Origin: Methylomarinum sp.
GTDB taxonomy: Bacteria; Pseudomonadota; Gammaproteobacteria; Methylococcales; Methylomonadaceae
DNA length: 17,435 bases
Assembly (NCBI GenBank): GCA_013139755.1
Contig: WTAG01000474.1
Coordinates: 1 to 17,435, forward strand
Direction: 5' to 3'
Part shown: piece after piece, positions 7,524 through 15,659 of the stretch
Layout: each line of letters begins with the position of its first letter
Position numbering within the stretch: position 1 is the stretch's first letter
The notes under the pieces: generated by a model
Told to the model about the DNA's origin: nothing
The model's database searches: none
Seen by the model: the letters and a program-made list of their open reading frames with translations, nothing else
Position numbers and translations under genes: made by a program

Positions 7524-8537
7524 ATGGCAATTAAAGTTGCAATCAATGGTTATGGTCGTATTGGACGTAATGTACTTCGTGCATTGTATGAATCAAACCG
7601 TACTGGTGAAATCCAAATCGTTGCGATTAATGACTTAGGTAATGCAGAAACAAATGCTCATCTAACTCAGTACGATACTGCTCATGGCAAATTTCCTGGT
7701 GAAGTGAGTGTTGATAATGGCGATTTAGTTGTCAACGGCGACAGAATCAAAGTATTTGCAGAAAGAGATCCATCAAAACTACCTTGGAGCGAGCTAGGTA
7801 TTGATGTTGTTCATGAATGCACTGGTTTCTTTGCTAGCAAAGAAAAAGCATCTGCACATATTACTGCAGGCGCTAAAAAAGTTGTTATCTCCGCTCCAGG
7901 CGGTAACGACGTAGATGCAACTATTGTTTACGGTGTAAACCACAAAACATTAAAAGCAACTGACACCGTTATTTCTAACGCGTCTTGTACAACAAACTGT
8001 TTAGCGCCGTTAATCCAACCTTTACTTGAAACAATTGGTGTTGAGCAAGGATTAATGACAACGATTCACGCCTATACAAACGATCAAGTATTAACTGACG
8101 TTTATCACCCAGATTTACTACGTGCTCGTTCTGCAACACAATCTATGATCCCAACAAAAACAGGTGCAGCTGCAGCAGTAGGCTTAGTGCTACCTGCTTT
8201 AGTAGGCAAATTAGATGGTTTCGCAATGCGCGTACCAGTTATTAACGTATCTGTTGTTGACTTAACATTCACAGCAAGTCGTGATACTACTGTAGAAGAA
8301 ATCAACGAGATTTTAACTGCAGCTTCTGAAGGTCCTTTAAAAGGCATTTTGAATATCAACGCAAAACCTTTGGTTTCAATTGATTTCAACCACGACCCAG
8401 CATCTTCAACTTACGACAAATCACTCACTAAAGTGCTTAACGGTCGCTTAGTGAAAGTTCTATCTTGGTACGATAACGAGTGGGGCTTCTCAAACCGTAT
8501 GCTTGATACAACAATTGCTTTAATGAATGCTAAATAA
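7524..8537 (+). CDS. gap: Type I glyceraldehyde-3-phosphate dehydrogenase
   Basis: Converts glyceraldehyde-3-phosphate, NAD+ and phosphate to 1,3-bisphosphoglycerate in cytosolic glycolysis/gluconeogenesis; 337 residues, homotetramer in the family. The Rossmann motif [11 protein letters not shown] is at residues 7-17. Asp37 in VAINDL argues for NAD specificity. [12 protein letters not shown] holds catalytic Cys155, and TTIHAYTND holds His182, its activating partner. [13 protein letters not shown] and [11 protein letters not shown] are further family signatures. Erythrose-4-phosphate dehydrogenase (Epd) is a relative, but the AAAAVG loop and PTKTG favour GAPDH. The start has AGGAG (7509-7513) 10 nt upstream. 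The gene leads a cluster with pyk 9 nt downstream, strongly suggesting co-transcription. Confidence 0.96.
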   Translation: MAIKVAINGYGRIGRNVLRALYESNRTGEIQIVAINDLGNAETNAHLTQYDTAHGKFPGEVSVDNGDLVVNGDRIKVFAERDPSKLPWSELGIDVVHECTGFFASKEKASAHITAGAKKVVISAPGGNDVDATIVYGVNHKTLKATDTVISNASCTTNCLAPLIQPLLETIGVEQGLMTTIHAYTNDQVLTDVYHPDLLRARSATQSMIPTKTGAAAAVGLVLPALVGKLDGFAMRVPVINVSVVDLTFTASRDTTVEEINEILTAASEGPLKGILNINAKPLVSIDFNHDPASSTYDKSLTKVLNGRLVKVLSWYDNEWGFSNRMLDTTIALMNAK

Positions 8538-8546
8538 CGGATCACC

Positions 8547-9986
8547 ATGCTAAGAAGAACTAAAATTCTGGCAACTTTAGGCCCGGCTTCTGATAAGCCG
8601 GGCGTATTAGAAGCCTTATTCAAGGCGGGCATTGATGTTGTCCGAATGAACTTCTCTCACGGTGTTGCTCAAGATCATATTGATAGAGCAGCGGCAGTTC
8701 GTGCTTTAAGTAAAAAAACAGGTCGTTTAGTCGGTATTCTTTGTGACTTACAAGGTCCAAAAATACGTATCGCTAAATTTAAAGACACTAAAGTTTGGCT
8801 AGACCAAGGTCAAGCATTTGCTTTAGACATCAACCTAGCTATTGATGCAGGTAGCACAGAAGAAGTTGGTATTACTTACGAACCTCTTGCAAAAGAAGTC
8901 ACTAATGGCAGTCGTTTATTATTAGATGATGGCCGTATTGTTCTTGATGTTGTTTCAACAGATGGTGCTCGTATTGAGTGTACTGTTCATGTTGGCGGAT
9001 ACTTATCAAACAACAAAGGCATCAACTTACAAGGTGGCGGACTATCTGCTGCTGCATTAACAGAGAAAGATAAAGAAGACATCAAAACAATCGGCGTTAT
9101 CGGCGCGGATTTTGTTGCGGTTTCTTTTCCTCGCTGTGGTGCTGACCTTGACGAAGCAAGAGAACTATTGGCAGCAGAAGGCTGTTATGCAGGTATTGTT
9201 TCTAAAGTAGAACGTGCTGAAGCGATTGAAGCAATGGATGAAATTATCCTTGCATCAGACGTAGTGATGGTTGCTCGTGGTGATTTAGGCGTTGAAATTG
9301 GTGATGCTAACTTACCTGCTGTACAGAAAAAATTAATTTCTCGCTCAAGAGAACTTAACCGTGCAGTGATTACAGCAACGCAAATGATGGAATCAATGAT
9401 CGAAAACCCGATTCCTACACGCGCTGAAGTATTTGATATTGCTAACGCTGTACATGATGGTACTGATGCAGTGATGCTTTCTGCTGAAACAGCTTCAGGC
9501 AACTACCCTGTACAAGCCGTTGCAGCAATGGCAAACATTTGTCTAGAAACAGAAAAACAAGCTAGCGTACGTGAGTCAAACCACCGTATCAACAGCCAGT
9601 TCTCTAAAACTGATGAAGCCATTGCAATGGCAGCCATGTACTTAGCCAACCATTCAAATGTTAACGGGCTTGCTACTTTAACTGAATCTGGATCAACTGC
9701 TTTAGCAATGTCTAGAATTAGTTCGGGTTTACCTATTTATGCATTCAGTAGCCACAAGAAAACATTAGGCAGAGTCACTATTTATCGTGGCGTTTTTCCT
9801 GTTTACTTTACTCATGAATCGATGGATCATGCTAATGTAAACAACAGTATTCTTGCTAAACTTAAAGCACGTAAACTTGCTAACCAAGGCGATACCTTCA
9901 TTATCACAAAAGGTGATTTAACAGGTAACGAGGGCGGCACTAATGCACTTAAAGTTGTTACTTTAGGCGAAGGTTTAACACCTTAG
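8547..9986 (+). CDS. pyk: Pyruvate kinase
   Basis: Transfers phosphate from phosphoenolpyruvate to ADP, giving pyruvate and ATP; cytosolic, usually tetrameric. Its 479 residues are collinear with E. coli PykA (type II). RRTKILATLGPAS opens the TIM-barrel, followed by VVRMNFSHG with substrate-binding Arg/Asn/Ser, CDLQGPKIRI, a B domain with LLLDDGRI, the catalytic-Lys region IVSKVERAEA, metal-binding GDLGVEIG, and the signature ITATQMMESM followed by NPIPTRAEV. The C-terminal allosteric domain is intact. ATG 8547 comes 9 nt after the gap stop with GGAT as a weak ribosome site. It is followed by a strong hairpin and a pfkB-family gene, so gap, pyk and pfkB may form one glycolytic operon with an internal structure. 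Confidence 0.97.
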   Translation: MLRRTKILATLGPASDKPGVLEALFKAGIDVVRMNFSHGVAQDHIDRAAAVRALSKKTGRLVGILCDLQGPKIRIAKFKDTKVWLDQGQAFALDINLAIDAGSTEEVGITYEPLAKEVTNGSRLLLDDGRIVLDVVSTDGARIECTVHVGGYLSNNKGINLQGGGLSAAALTEKDKEDIKTIGVIGADFVAVSFPRCGADLDEARELLAAEGCYAGIVSKVERAEAIEAMDEIILASDVVMVARGDLGVEIGDANLPAVQKKLISRSRELNRAVITATQMMESMIENPIPTRAEVFDIANAVHDGTDAVMLSAETASGNYPVQAVAAMANICLETEKQASVRESNHRINSQFSKTDEAIAMAAMYLANHSNVNGLATLTESGSTALAMSRISSGLPIYAFSSHKKTLGRVTIYRGVFPVYFTHESMDHANVNNSILAKLKARKLANQGDTFIITKGDLTGNEGGTNALKVVTLGEGLTP

Positions 9987-10001
9987 TCATAGCATTATCT
10001 G

Positions 10002-10029
10002 ATACTCAGGGATACCCCTCCCTGAGTAT
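10002..10029 (+). terminator. Strong hairpin between pyk and pfkB
   Basis: Arms ATACTCAGGGA (10002-10012) and TCCCTGAGTAT (10019-10029) are exact complements around the loop TACCCC. No T-tract follows (TCCCTAAAACC), so it may not terminate efficiently. It may instead stabilise the gap-pyk message or tune expression of the kinase gene, whose GTG start lies 17 nt downstream. Confidence 0.6.
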
Positions 10030-10046
10030 TCCCTAAAACCAGCATC

Positions 10047-10997
10047 GTGAACATATCAACTACCCCCATAGTTAGCCTATCGCTTAACCCAGCAATAGAC
10101 CTGACCTATGAAATACATTCGTTACAAAACGATCAAAAATCAAGAGCAACAAACACCCGGTACGACCCCGGCGGCACAGGCATTAATGTCGGTCGAGCAC
10201 TAGAAAAACTTAAAGCTAATTCACATACCTGCTGCATCACTGCCGGAAAAATGGGTGAATTTCTTAACGCATTACTCAAACAAGAACTCAACAACCTACA
10301 CACCCAGCAAGTCGATGGTGAAACACGTATCAACACCACCATTTTGCAGCACCAACCTCGATCTCAATACGAAATAAATGCAACAGGCCCAAGTATCAGC
10401 CCTTTGCAGCTTGATAAAATTGTTAGTCGATTCTTGATGCTGTGCAATCAAGGGATTGGTATTTTAACGGGATCGCTCCCTCCCGGAGCACCTGAAAACA
10501 CCTATCAGACTATTAATACCGCTTTAAAAAAACAAGGTGCACGCGCTATTATTGACGCCCCTATACCTGTTCTCAAAATGGCATTGAACAGCAAACCGTT
10601 TCTAATAAAACCCAACTTGCACGAACTACAAACACTCAGCAAAAAAAACCCCACCAGCATCGATCAAATAGCCGCTGAAGCGCGATCCATAGCCCAGCAA
10701 GGCACTAGCTACATTTGCGTATCCTTAGGTCAACTAGGTGCCATTTTAACGACTCCGGATAATAGCTATTACTGCAATTCACCTACTATTAAAACTCACT
10801 CAACAGTTGGTGCGGGGGATGCAATGGTAGCAGGCTTAGCCCATGCCTTTGCTCAAAACCTAAACCCTAAACAAGCATTAAAACTGGCAGTCGCCTGTGG
10901 CTCAGGAACAGCAAAACAACCAGGCACTCAATTGTTTAACCCAGAAGAAATTAACCAACTATCAAAGCAACTTAATGTAAAAACACTCGATATTTAG
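10047..10997 (+). CDS. PfkB-family sugar-phosphate kinase, probable 6-phosphofructokinase 2-like / 1-phosphofructokinase
   Basis: ATP-dependent ribokinase-fold kinase of the 1-phosphofructokinase/PfkB group, 316 residues, cytosolic. SLSLNPAIDLTYEI begins the domain; DPGGTGINVGRALEKL is the sugar-phosphate binding signature; ILTGSLPPGAP and IDAPIPVL follow; LIKPNLHEL and VSLGQLGA match the family; and STVGAGDAMVAGL is the second PfkB signature with catalytic base Asp258. Overall layout is closest to E. coli PfkB (minor ATP-dependent phosphofructokinase), but tagatose-6-phosphate or fructose-1-phosphate kinases share these motifs. Start is GTG 10047; no good Shine-Dalgarno is seen. Its position behind gap and pyk favours a glycolytic role, an inference. 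It converges on uvrD. Confidence 0.85.
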   Translation: MNISTTPIVSLSLNPAIDLTYEIHSLQNDQKSRATNTRYDPGGTGINVGRALEKLKANSHTCCITAGKMGEFLNALLKQELNNLHTQQVDGETRINTTILQHQPRSQYEINATGPSISPLQLDKIVSRFLMLCNQGIGILTGSLPPGAPENTYQTINTALKKQGARAIIDAPIPVLKMALNSKPFLIKPNLHELQTLSKKNPTSIDQIAAEARSIAQQGTSYICVSLGQLGAILTTPDNSYYCNSPTIKTHSTVGAGDAMVAGLAHAFAQNLNPKQALKLAVACGSGTAKQPGTQLFNPEEINQLSKQLNVKTLDI

Positions 10998-11072
10998 ACA
11001 TGCCTATATTCTCTGCTCACCCACTCATAGCCAGCCACCCAAAACACTTAACAACATCCTGGGCGCAACAAG

Positions 11073-11090
11073 AGCGGACTAAAGTCCGCT
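11073..11090 (-). repeat. REP-like palindrome, copy 1 (at uvrD stop)
   Basis: AGCGGACT (11073-11080) and AGTCCGCT (11083-11090) are exact complements with a 2-nt loop. On the minus strand the element reads TAGCGGACTTTAGTCCGCTC, and its leading TAG is the uvrD stop codon (11091-11089). Same family as the copies at 15603-15620 and 15642-15659. It may also act as a 3' end structure between the convergent pfkB and uvrD genes. Confidence 0.75.
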
Positions 11091-13254
11091 ACAGCACATC
11101 CAACTTAGCATAAGACAACATCAACCACTTTAACCCCACACCTTGAAAGTTGATTTGTACTCTCTCCTGCGCGCCCTCACCTTCCATTTGCAACACCACA
11201 CCCTCACCAAATTTTACATGGCTCACGCGCTGGCCTAATTTATAAGTGCCTACTTGAATTGAAACATTCTTTTTCTTAACCGCTGTAGCAGGCCTGCTGA
11301 CATTTGCTCGTATTCTAATCTCCTGCATAAACTCAGGCGGAATTTCTCGTAAAAATCGAGAAGGCCTAGGGTAAGTTTCTTTGCCATATAATCGTCTGGA
11401 TTCGGCATGACAGATATATAGCTGCTTCATGGCTCGAGTTATCCCCACATAACACAATCGACGCTCTTCTTCTAATCGTCCAGCATCATCTGTAGATTGC
11501 TGCGAAGGAAATAAACCTTCTTCCAGCCCCACCATAAAAACCAATTTAAACTCTAAGCCTTTAGCAGAGTGTAAGGTCATCAACTGTACGCAGTCTTCGT
11601 AATCATCCCCTTGCATATCACCTGATTCCAACGCTGCATGCGCTAAAAACATATCTAGCTCACCCAGGGTTTCTTCATTTTCTTCATCAAAATCAAATAA
11701 ACGCGCAGCGTTAGCCAGTTCTTCCAAGTTTTCTATTCGGGCCTCACCTTTATCACCTTTTTCCTTCTTATAAAGTTCGATTAAACCGCTTTTTTCAACA
11801 ATTAACTTTACTTTATCAAACAGCGACTTATCTTCAGCTTCTTTACCTAGGTTATTAACCAAGACAAGAAAACCTTTTAAGGCATTACTGGCACGAGCTG
11901 GCAACTGATCTTGCTTAATCAATTCTACAGCCGCCTGCCATAATGATAATTCGTTAGTTCTTGCCAGAAAACGAATATCATCAATGGTCTTGGTACCAAT
12001 CCCACGTGTTGGTGTGTTAATCACTCGCTCAAATGATGCATCATCATTATGATTGGACATCACTCGTAAATAAGCTAAAGCATTTTTAATTTCCATTCGT
12101 TCAAAGAAGCGCAAACCGCCATACACACGATAAGGTGTACCCGTGGTCATTAACTTTTCTTCAAACTGCCTAGATTGAGCATTCGAGCGATATAAAATAG
12201 CAACATCCTTACGTGAACCGCCTTCCGCCACCCATTGCTTAATTTTTTCCACCACAAAATAAGCTTCATCTTGCTCATTAAATGCAGAATATACGGAGAT
12301 TAATTCACCATCACCTGAGTCAGTCCATAACTCTTTACCCATTCGTTCTTCATTTTCTGAGATTAAAGCATTAGCCGCTTTAAGAATATTACCTGTAGAA
12401 CGGTAGTTTTGCTCTAATTTAATCAGCTGATGATTAGGGTTGTGTGATTGAAAATTATGTAAATTCTCAATCTTTGCACCACGCCAACCATAAATTGATT
12501 GATCATCGTCCCCCACCACAAATAAATTATCTTTACCATCTGTCAGTAATCTTAACCAGGCATACTGAATGGTATTGGTATCTTGAAACTCATCCACATG
12601 AATCTGCTTAAAGCGGTCTTGATAAAATTCCAGGACATCGGCATTATCGCGTAATAATTCATGCGCTCTCAGTAACAATTCAGCAAAATCTACCAAGCCT
12701 GAACGCTGACAAATATCTTCATAAGCCTTATAAAGTTGCAACATCGTGCGATGATACTCATCTCCCGACTCAACCATATGCTTAGCACGAATACCTTCAT
12801 CTTTTTGGGCGTTAATAAAATACATCACCTGTTTAGGCGGCCATTTTTTGTCATCGATATTAAGGCTTTTAACTAAACGTTTTATTACCCTAAGCTGATC
12901 ATCCGAGTCCATAACCTGAAATGTATCTGGTAACTTCGCTTGCTCGGCATGCAGCCTTAACAAACGATGTGCCAAACCGTGAAAAGTGCCTATCCACATT
13001 GAGTGTGCTGAAATATTAAGCAAATCCTCAACCCTGCCACGCATTTCCTTTGCTGCTTTATTGGTAAAAGTCACTGCCAGAATATTGTGTATGGACAGCC
13101 CTTGCACATGTATCTGCCAAGCAATTCTATGCACCAAAACTCGCGTTTTACCACTGCCTGCCCCAGCGAGAATAAGCATCGATTGATCAGGGGCAGACAC
13201 AGCCAATCGCTGCGCATCATTTAAAGAATCAATTATTGAAATATTGTTATCCAT
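11089..13254 (-). CDS. uvrD: DNA helicase II (UvrD)
   Basis: Superfamily 1A 3'-5' DNA helicase that removes the incised oligonucleotide in nucleotide excision repair and unwinds DNA in mismatch repair. From ATG 13254 it is 721 residues, essentially the E. coli length (720). Motifs in order: Q-motif region LNDAQRLAV, Walker A GAGSGKT at residues 31-37, AVTFTNKAAKEMR, Walker B DEFQDT, GDDDQSIYGWRGA, QNYRST, TLHSAKGLEF, and EERRLCYVGITRA. The C-terminus has the Tudor-like tail LGQRVSHVKFGEGVV and FQGVGLKWLM, as in UvrD rather than Rep. A 16-codon upstream extension (to 13302) was dropped because MDNN...SLNDAQR aligns with E. coli and has AAGGGA upstream. A weak LexA-like half site lies just upstream. 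Its TAG stop is the start of a REP-like palindrome. Confidence 0.97.
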   Translation of the reverse strand: MDNNISIIDSLNDAQRLAVSAPDQSMLILAGAGSGKTRVLVHRIAWQIHVQGLSIHNILAVTFTNKAAKEMRGRVEDLLNISAHSMWIGTFHGLAHRLLRLHAEQAKLPDTFQVMDSDDQLRVIKRLVKSLNIDDKKWPPKQVMYFINAQKDEGIRAKHMVESGDEYHRTMLQLYKAYEDICQRSGLVDFAELLLRAHELLRDNADVLEFYQDRFKQIHVDEFQDTNTIQYAWLRLLTDGKDNLFVVGDDDQSIYGWRGAKIENLHNFQSHNPNHQLIKLEQNYRSTGNILKAANALISENEERMGKELWTDSGDGELISVYSAFNEQDEAYFVVEKIKQWVAEGGSRKDVAILYRSNAQSRQFEEKLMTTGTPYRVYGGLRFFERMEIKNALAYLRVMSNHNDDASFERVINTPTRGIGTKTIDDIRFLARTNELSLWQAAVELIKQDQLPARASNALKGFLVLVNNLGKEAEDKSLFDKVKLIVEKSGLIELYKKEKGDKGEARIENLEELANAARLFDFDEENEETLGELDMFLAHAALESGDMQGDDYEDCVQLMTLHSAKGLEFKLVFMVGLEEGLFPSQQSTDDAGRLEEERRLCYVGITRAMKQLYICHAESRRLYGKETYPRPSRFLREIPPEFMQEIRIRANVSRPATAVKKKNVSIQVGTYKLGQRVSHVKFGEGVVLQMEGEGAQERVQINFQGVGLKWLMLSYAKLDVL

Positions 13255-13262
13255 TTTTTCCC

Positions 13263-13290
13263 TTGCACATTTCTGGAAGCTGTGTATATT
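13263..13290 (+). promoter_or_regulatory. Candidate sigma70 promoter for the DUF2892 gene
   Basis: TTGCAC (13263-13268) and TATATT (13285-13290) are separated by 16 nt in the uvrD/DUF2892 divergent spacer, which would place the start of transcription about 50 nt before the ATG at 13347. The prediction is by eye. Confidence 0.35.
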
Positions 13291-13346
13291 TGTTAAAATC
13301 AATTACCCCATTAAGGGCATCATAAAAATATAGAGAGGTATTAAGC

Positions 13347-13577
13347 ATGAGCTTTAATTACAAACTTTTAATTAACAGAGAAATTAACGTTGGCGAAAAA
13401 GATAAGAAAATCCGTCTAATTGCAGGCTCTATCCTATTATTTGTCTCGCTTTTCACTGCTAAGATCATCTTACTTCTGACTGGATTACTATTAGTTGCTA
13501 CAGGCTACACACGCGTTTGCCCAGCCTATTCAGCAATGGAAAAGAGCACTTGCGAAGAAGCCGACGCTACAAAATAA
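13347..13577 (+). CDS. DUF2892 family small inner-membrane protein
   Basis: A 76-residue protein with the layout of the DUF2892 (YgaP-type transmembrane) family. NVGEKDKKIRLIAG, at about residues 15-28, precedes a hydrophobic segment of about 33 residues (29-53) that probably forms a helical hairpin, followed by the conserved TGYTRVCPAYSAM with one Cys and a second Cys in the tail (STCEEAD). In YgaP this module anchors a rhodanese domain, but no rhodanese is fused or adjacent here; the family function is unknown. ATG 13347 has AGAGAGG about 8 nt upstream. It is expressed divergently from uvrD and is probably a single-gene unit. Confidence 0.82.
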   Translation: MSFNYKLLINREINVGEKDKKIRLIAGSILLFVSLFTAKIILLLTGLLLVATGYTRVCPAYSAMEKSTCEEADATK

Positions 13578-13728
13578 ATACTTAAGATACAGGGACGTAT
13601 TTTACTTTATCATCCATCAAATAACCGATTATTATGACGGGCTATGCAAATACAGTCTATAAAAGGACTGAAATTTGTCTTAAAAAATCCAAAAGGTAAT
13701 ACACCTTTTAATACCCAAACATTCCTTC
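13578..13728 (+). other. Spacer between DUF2892 and DUF3422 genes with small hairpins
   Basis: No ORF is supported. Small inverted repeats are present: AAATAC/GTATTT (13576-13581 with 13597-13602) followed by a T-rich stretch, which could be a weak terminator; CAGTC/GACTG (13653-13657 with 13666-13670); and AAAAGGT/ACCTTTT (13691-13697 with 13703-13709) shortly before the GTG start. The last could affect translation of the DUF3422 gene. No recognised riboswitch is seen. Confidence 0.35.
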
Positions 13729-15021
13729 GTGACAAAAACATTCACTATCCCTGACAACCATTCCCAGCGTTTTAACCTGCATAATGAAGTCCATGCTCGT
13801 GCACCTATCGGTTTAACACTTCCTGCAAGAAGCAGCTTTCTTGCTCTATCCATAAGCAGCGAAGAAAAAAAACAAGAACGCACTCACTTAAGTAACCTTT
13901 GTGACCGCTATGGAATTACACCGCCTAAAGAAGATGCTGCGCACTTTAGTGCAACCATGGATTCATTTAAAATTCGCTGGGAACAGCATGGCGAATTTAG
14001 CTCTTACTGTTTTTATGTTCAGAACACTACAGAAGAACCTTTTTCAAAATTCGCTCTAGAACAGGTCCCTGTTGAATGGCTTAATCAATTACCCGGAAAA
14101 ACAATTGTTGCAGCTCACGCTTCAATCATTGAGTCCAGCCCCTCCACTCTAAATCCTGAATCTATTTCTGAATTTTTCGCAGGCAATCCTATTGTTGGCG
14201 CAGAAGTGACTGGCGGAGCCGCACAGGCCTACACCGATTTTAAAATACATGCAGATGGATTTAGCCGGTTTCTGATCTTAAACCACCAATTAAAATCAGC
14301 CCAAGCAGGACGCTTATTACAACGCTTATTTGAAATTGAAGTCTATCGAGTCATGGCTTTACTTGCCTTCCCTATAGTCAAACGACTCACCCCACAACTT
14401 AACGAAGCAGACTTGCAACTCATCACCATCACTAATGCAATGGCACAAACCGATAGCAATGACGGTGAATTACTGGATGAATTAACCACCCTTGCTGCCG
14501 AGGTAGAAAATAACATCTCCACACACCAGTATCGCCTAGGCGCAGCCAATGCTTATTACAATATAGTGGGCCAACGCATTGAAGATTTACGCGAAGTTCG
14601 CATCCAAGGCATTCAAACCATTGGCGAATTCATGAAAAGACGCCTGGAACCAGCCATCAATACTTGCATATCCACATCCAGCCGGTTTAATTTGTTATCT
14701 AAACGAATCAGCAATGCAGGACAACTATTACGCACCCGTGTCGACATTACTATTGAAAGACAAAATCAAGCCTTGCTGACATCAATGGATTTACGGGCAA
14801 AAATGCAATTACGTTTACAAGAAACAGTTGAAGGTTTATCTATTGTGGCTATTACCAGCTATGTCGTCAGTTTAATAGGCTCAATGACCAAGGCAGCTAA
14901 TACCACAGAGTGGGTTGATTTAAACCCTACTTTAGTAACAGGCATATCCATCCCTGTGGTTCTACTGATTGTTGCTTTAGCTGTTAGGCGGATACATAAA
15001 AAAATCCTTACTGATGATTAA
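13729..15021 (+). CDS. DUF3422 family membrane protein
   Basis: A 430-residue protein that I recognise as DUF3422 from its N-terminal FNLHNEVHARAPIGLTLPARSSFLAL (the family has an EVHARP-type motif) and its C-terminal membrane region. Two hydrophobic segments lie at about 369-389 (GLSIVAITSYVVSLIG) and 403-421 (VTGISIPVVLLIVALAV), ending in a basic tail RRIHKK, which suggests a large cytosolic domain with a C-terminal helical hairpin in the inner membrane. The middle contains a long helical region with charged repeats (residues about 240-360). The family's function is unknown. GTG 13729 is the only reasonable start: upstream in frame there is no ATG/GTG/TTG before the stop at 13681. No Shine-Dalgarno is visible. 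It converges on fxsA. Confidence 0.85.
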   Translation: MTKTFTIPDNHSQRFNLHNEVHARAPIGLTLPARSSFLALSISSEEKKQERTHLSNLCDRYGITPPKEDAAHFSATMDSFKIRWEQHGEFSSYCFYVQNTTEEPFSKFALEQVPVEWLNQLPGKTIVAAHASIIESSPSTLNPESISEFFAGNPIVGAEVTGGAAQAYTDFKIHADGFSRFLILNHQLKSAQAGRLLQRLFEIEVYRVMALLAFPIVKRLTPQLNEADLQLITITNAMAQTDSNDGELLDELTTLAAEVENNISTHQYRLGAANAYYNIVGQRIEDLREVRIQGIQTIGEFMKRRLEPAINTCISTSSRFNLLSKRISNAGQLLRTRVDITIERQNQALLTSMDLRAKMQLRLQETVEGLSIVAITSYVVSLIGSMTKAANTTEWVDLNPTLVTGISIPVVLLIVALAVRRIHKKILTDD

Positions 15022-15031
15022 ACTCACTAAA

Positions 15032-15103
15032 TGTAGCTTTGATGCAGCGACAAGGAACCGACCTATAAGAATCTTGATTCCATTGCATTTCATCAAGGCT
15101 ACA
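15032..15103. terminator. Long-range inverted repeat between convergent DUF3422 and fxsA
   Basis: TGTAGCTTTGATG (15032-15044) and CATCAAGGCTACA (15091-15103) pair at 12 of 13 positions, the exception being a T-G wobble in + strand RNA. Inside lies a small GAATC/GATTC hairpin (15069-15080). It occupies nearly the whole spacer between the two convergent genes. It lacks T-tracts, so the terminator role is uncertain; it could be a degraded palindromic element. Confidence 0.45.
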
Positions 15104-15108
15104 AATCA

Positions 15109-15552
15109 TTAATCCTCTTGTTTAAACTCACCTTCAATCACATTTTCTGGTTTTGCCTTAGTTTGTTGAAAAGGCGAACCTGCCTGCATATTAATCAATT
15201 GATTTTCAATCACATATTGTGCAAATTTTCGACGTGCTTGAGGAATTAAACAAGCAAACCCCAATGCATCAGTAAAAAACCCGGGGGTTAATAGTAACGC
15301 CCCACCCACTAACAAAATTGGCCCTTCAATCATTTCATAAGCCGGAATTTCACCTTTAGATAGGTTTTCTTGCAGACGCTGCCATGTTGCAAAACCCTGC
15401 TGCCTTAACAACCAGGCACCTAATACCGCGGTAAAAACAACTAATAATACGGTTGGAAATATTCCAACTATGCCACCAATTTGTAGCAATAAATATATTT
15501 CTACAAAGGGAACAATTAAAAAAAACAGAAAAATAATTTGTACAATTTTCAT
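15109..15552 (-). CDS. fxsA: FxsA family membrane protein
   Basis: Small inner-membrane protein, 147 residues, of the FxsA family; E. coli FxsA overproduction interferes with F-plasmid exclusion of phage T7, and its normal role is unclear. Visible features are an N-terminal hydrophobic segment (VQIIFLFFLIVPFVEIYLLL) with the family-typical PFVEIYLL, a second hydrophobic stretch GIFPTVLLVVFTAVLGAWLLR, the conserved QGFATWQRLQ, and a third membrane segment ILLVGGALLLTPGFFTDALG, where LLTPGFFTD is the strongest family signature. The tail is soluble and acidic. AGAGG lies 6 nt before ATG 15552. The gene is in the pip-ubiX direction, separated from ubiX by 107 nt holding two REP-like hairpins. It is not beside groES, its frequent partner elsewhere. 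Confidence 0.93.
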   Translation of the reverse strand: MKIVQIIFLFFLIVPFVEIYLLLQIGGIVGIFPTVLLVVFTAVLGAWLLRQQGFATWQRLQENLSKGEIPAYEMIEGPILLVGGALLLTPGFFTDALGFACLIPQARRKFAQYVIENQLINMQAGSPFQQTKAKPENVIEGEFKQED

Positions 15553-15602
15553 TAGAACCTCTTTTTATCTTAACAAGACTGGCATCCTACAATATAAGGT
15601 AG

Positions 15603-15620
15603 AGCGGGCTTCAGTCCGCT
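15603..15620 (+). repeat. REP-like palindrome, copy 2
   Basis: AGCGGGCT (15603-15610) and AGTCCGCT (15613-15620) pair with a single G-T wobble around a 2-nt loop. It is preceded by TAG (15600-15602), like the other copies. It is inverted relative to copy 3, and together they resemble a BIME-type pair between ubiX and fxsA. Confidence 0.75.
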
Positions 15621-15641
15621 ATTAACACCACACCTCAACAT

Positions 15642-15659
15642 GGCGGACTGAAGTCCGCC
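15642..15659 (-). repeat. REP-like palindrome, copy 3 (at ubiX stop)
   Basis: GGCGGACT (15642-15649) and AGTCCGCC (15652-15659) are exact complements around a 2-nt loop. On the minus strand it reads TAGGGCGGACTTCAGTCC, where the leading TAG (15662-15660) is the ubiX stop codon directly abutting the stem. Confidence 0.78.

Noticed and set aside
7349..7546. Longer form of the TRAP receptor starting at 7546
   Set aside because: It would put 66 residues before a clear Tat signal peptide and would overlap the gap start and ribosome site on the other strand.
13255..13302. UvrD extension to 13302
   Set aside because: The ATG at 13254 aligns with the E. coli N-terminus and has a ribosome site; the extension overlaps the divergent promoter region.
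13630..13690. Possible cyclic-di-GMP (GEMM) riboswitch before DUF3422
   Set aside because: The fragment GACGGGCTATGCAAA is only superficially similar; the two-stem scaffold and conserved junction are absent.
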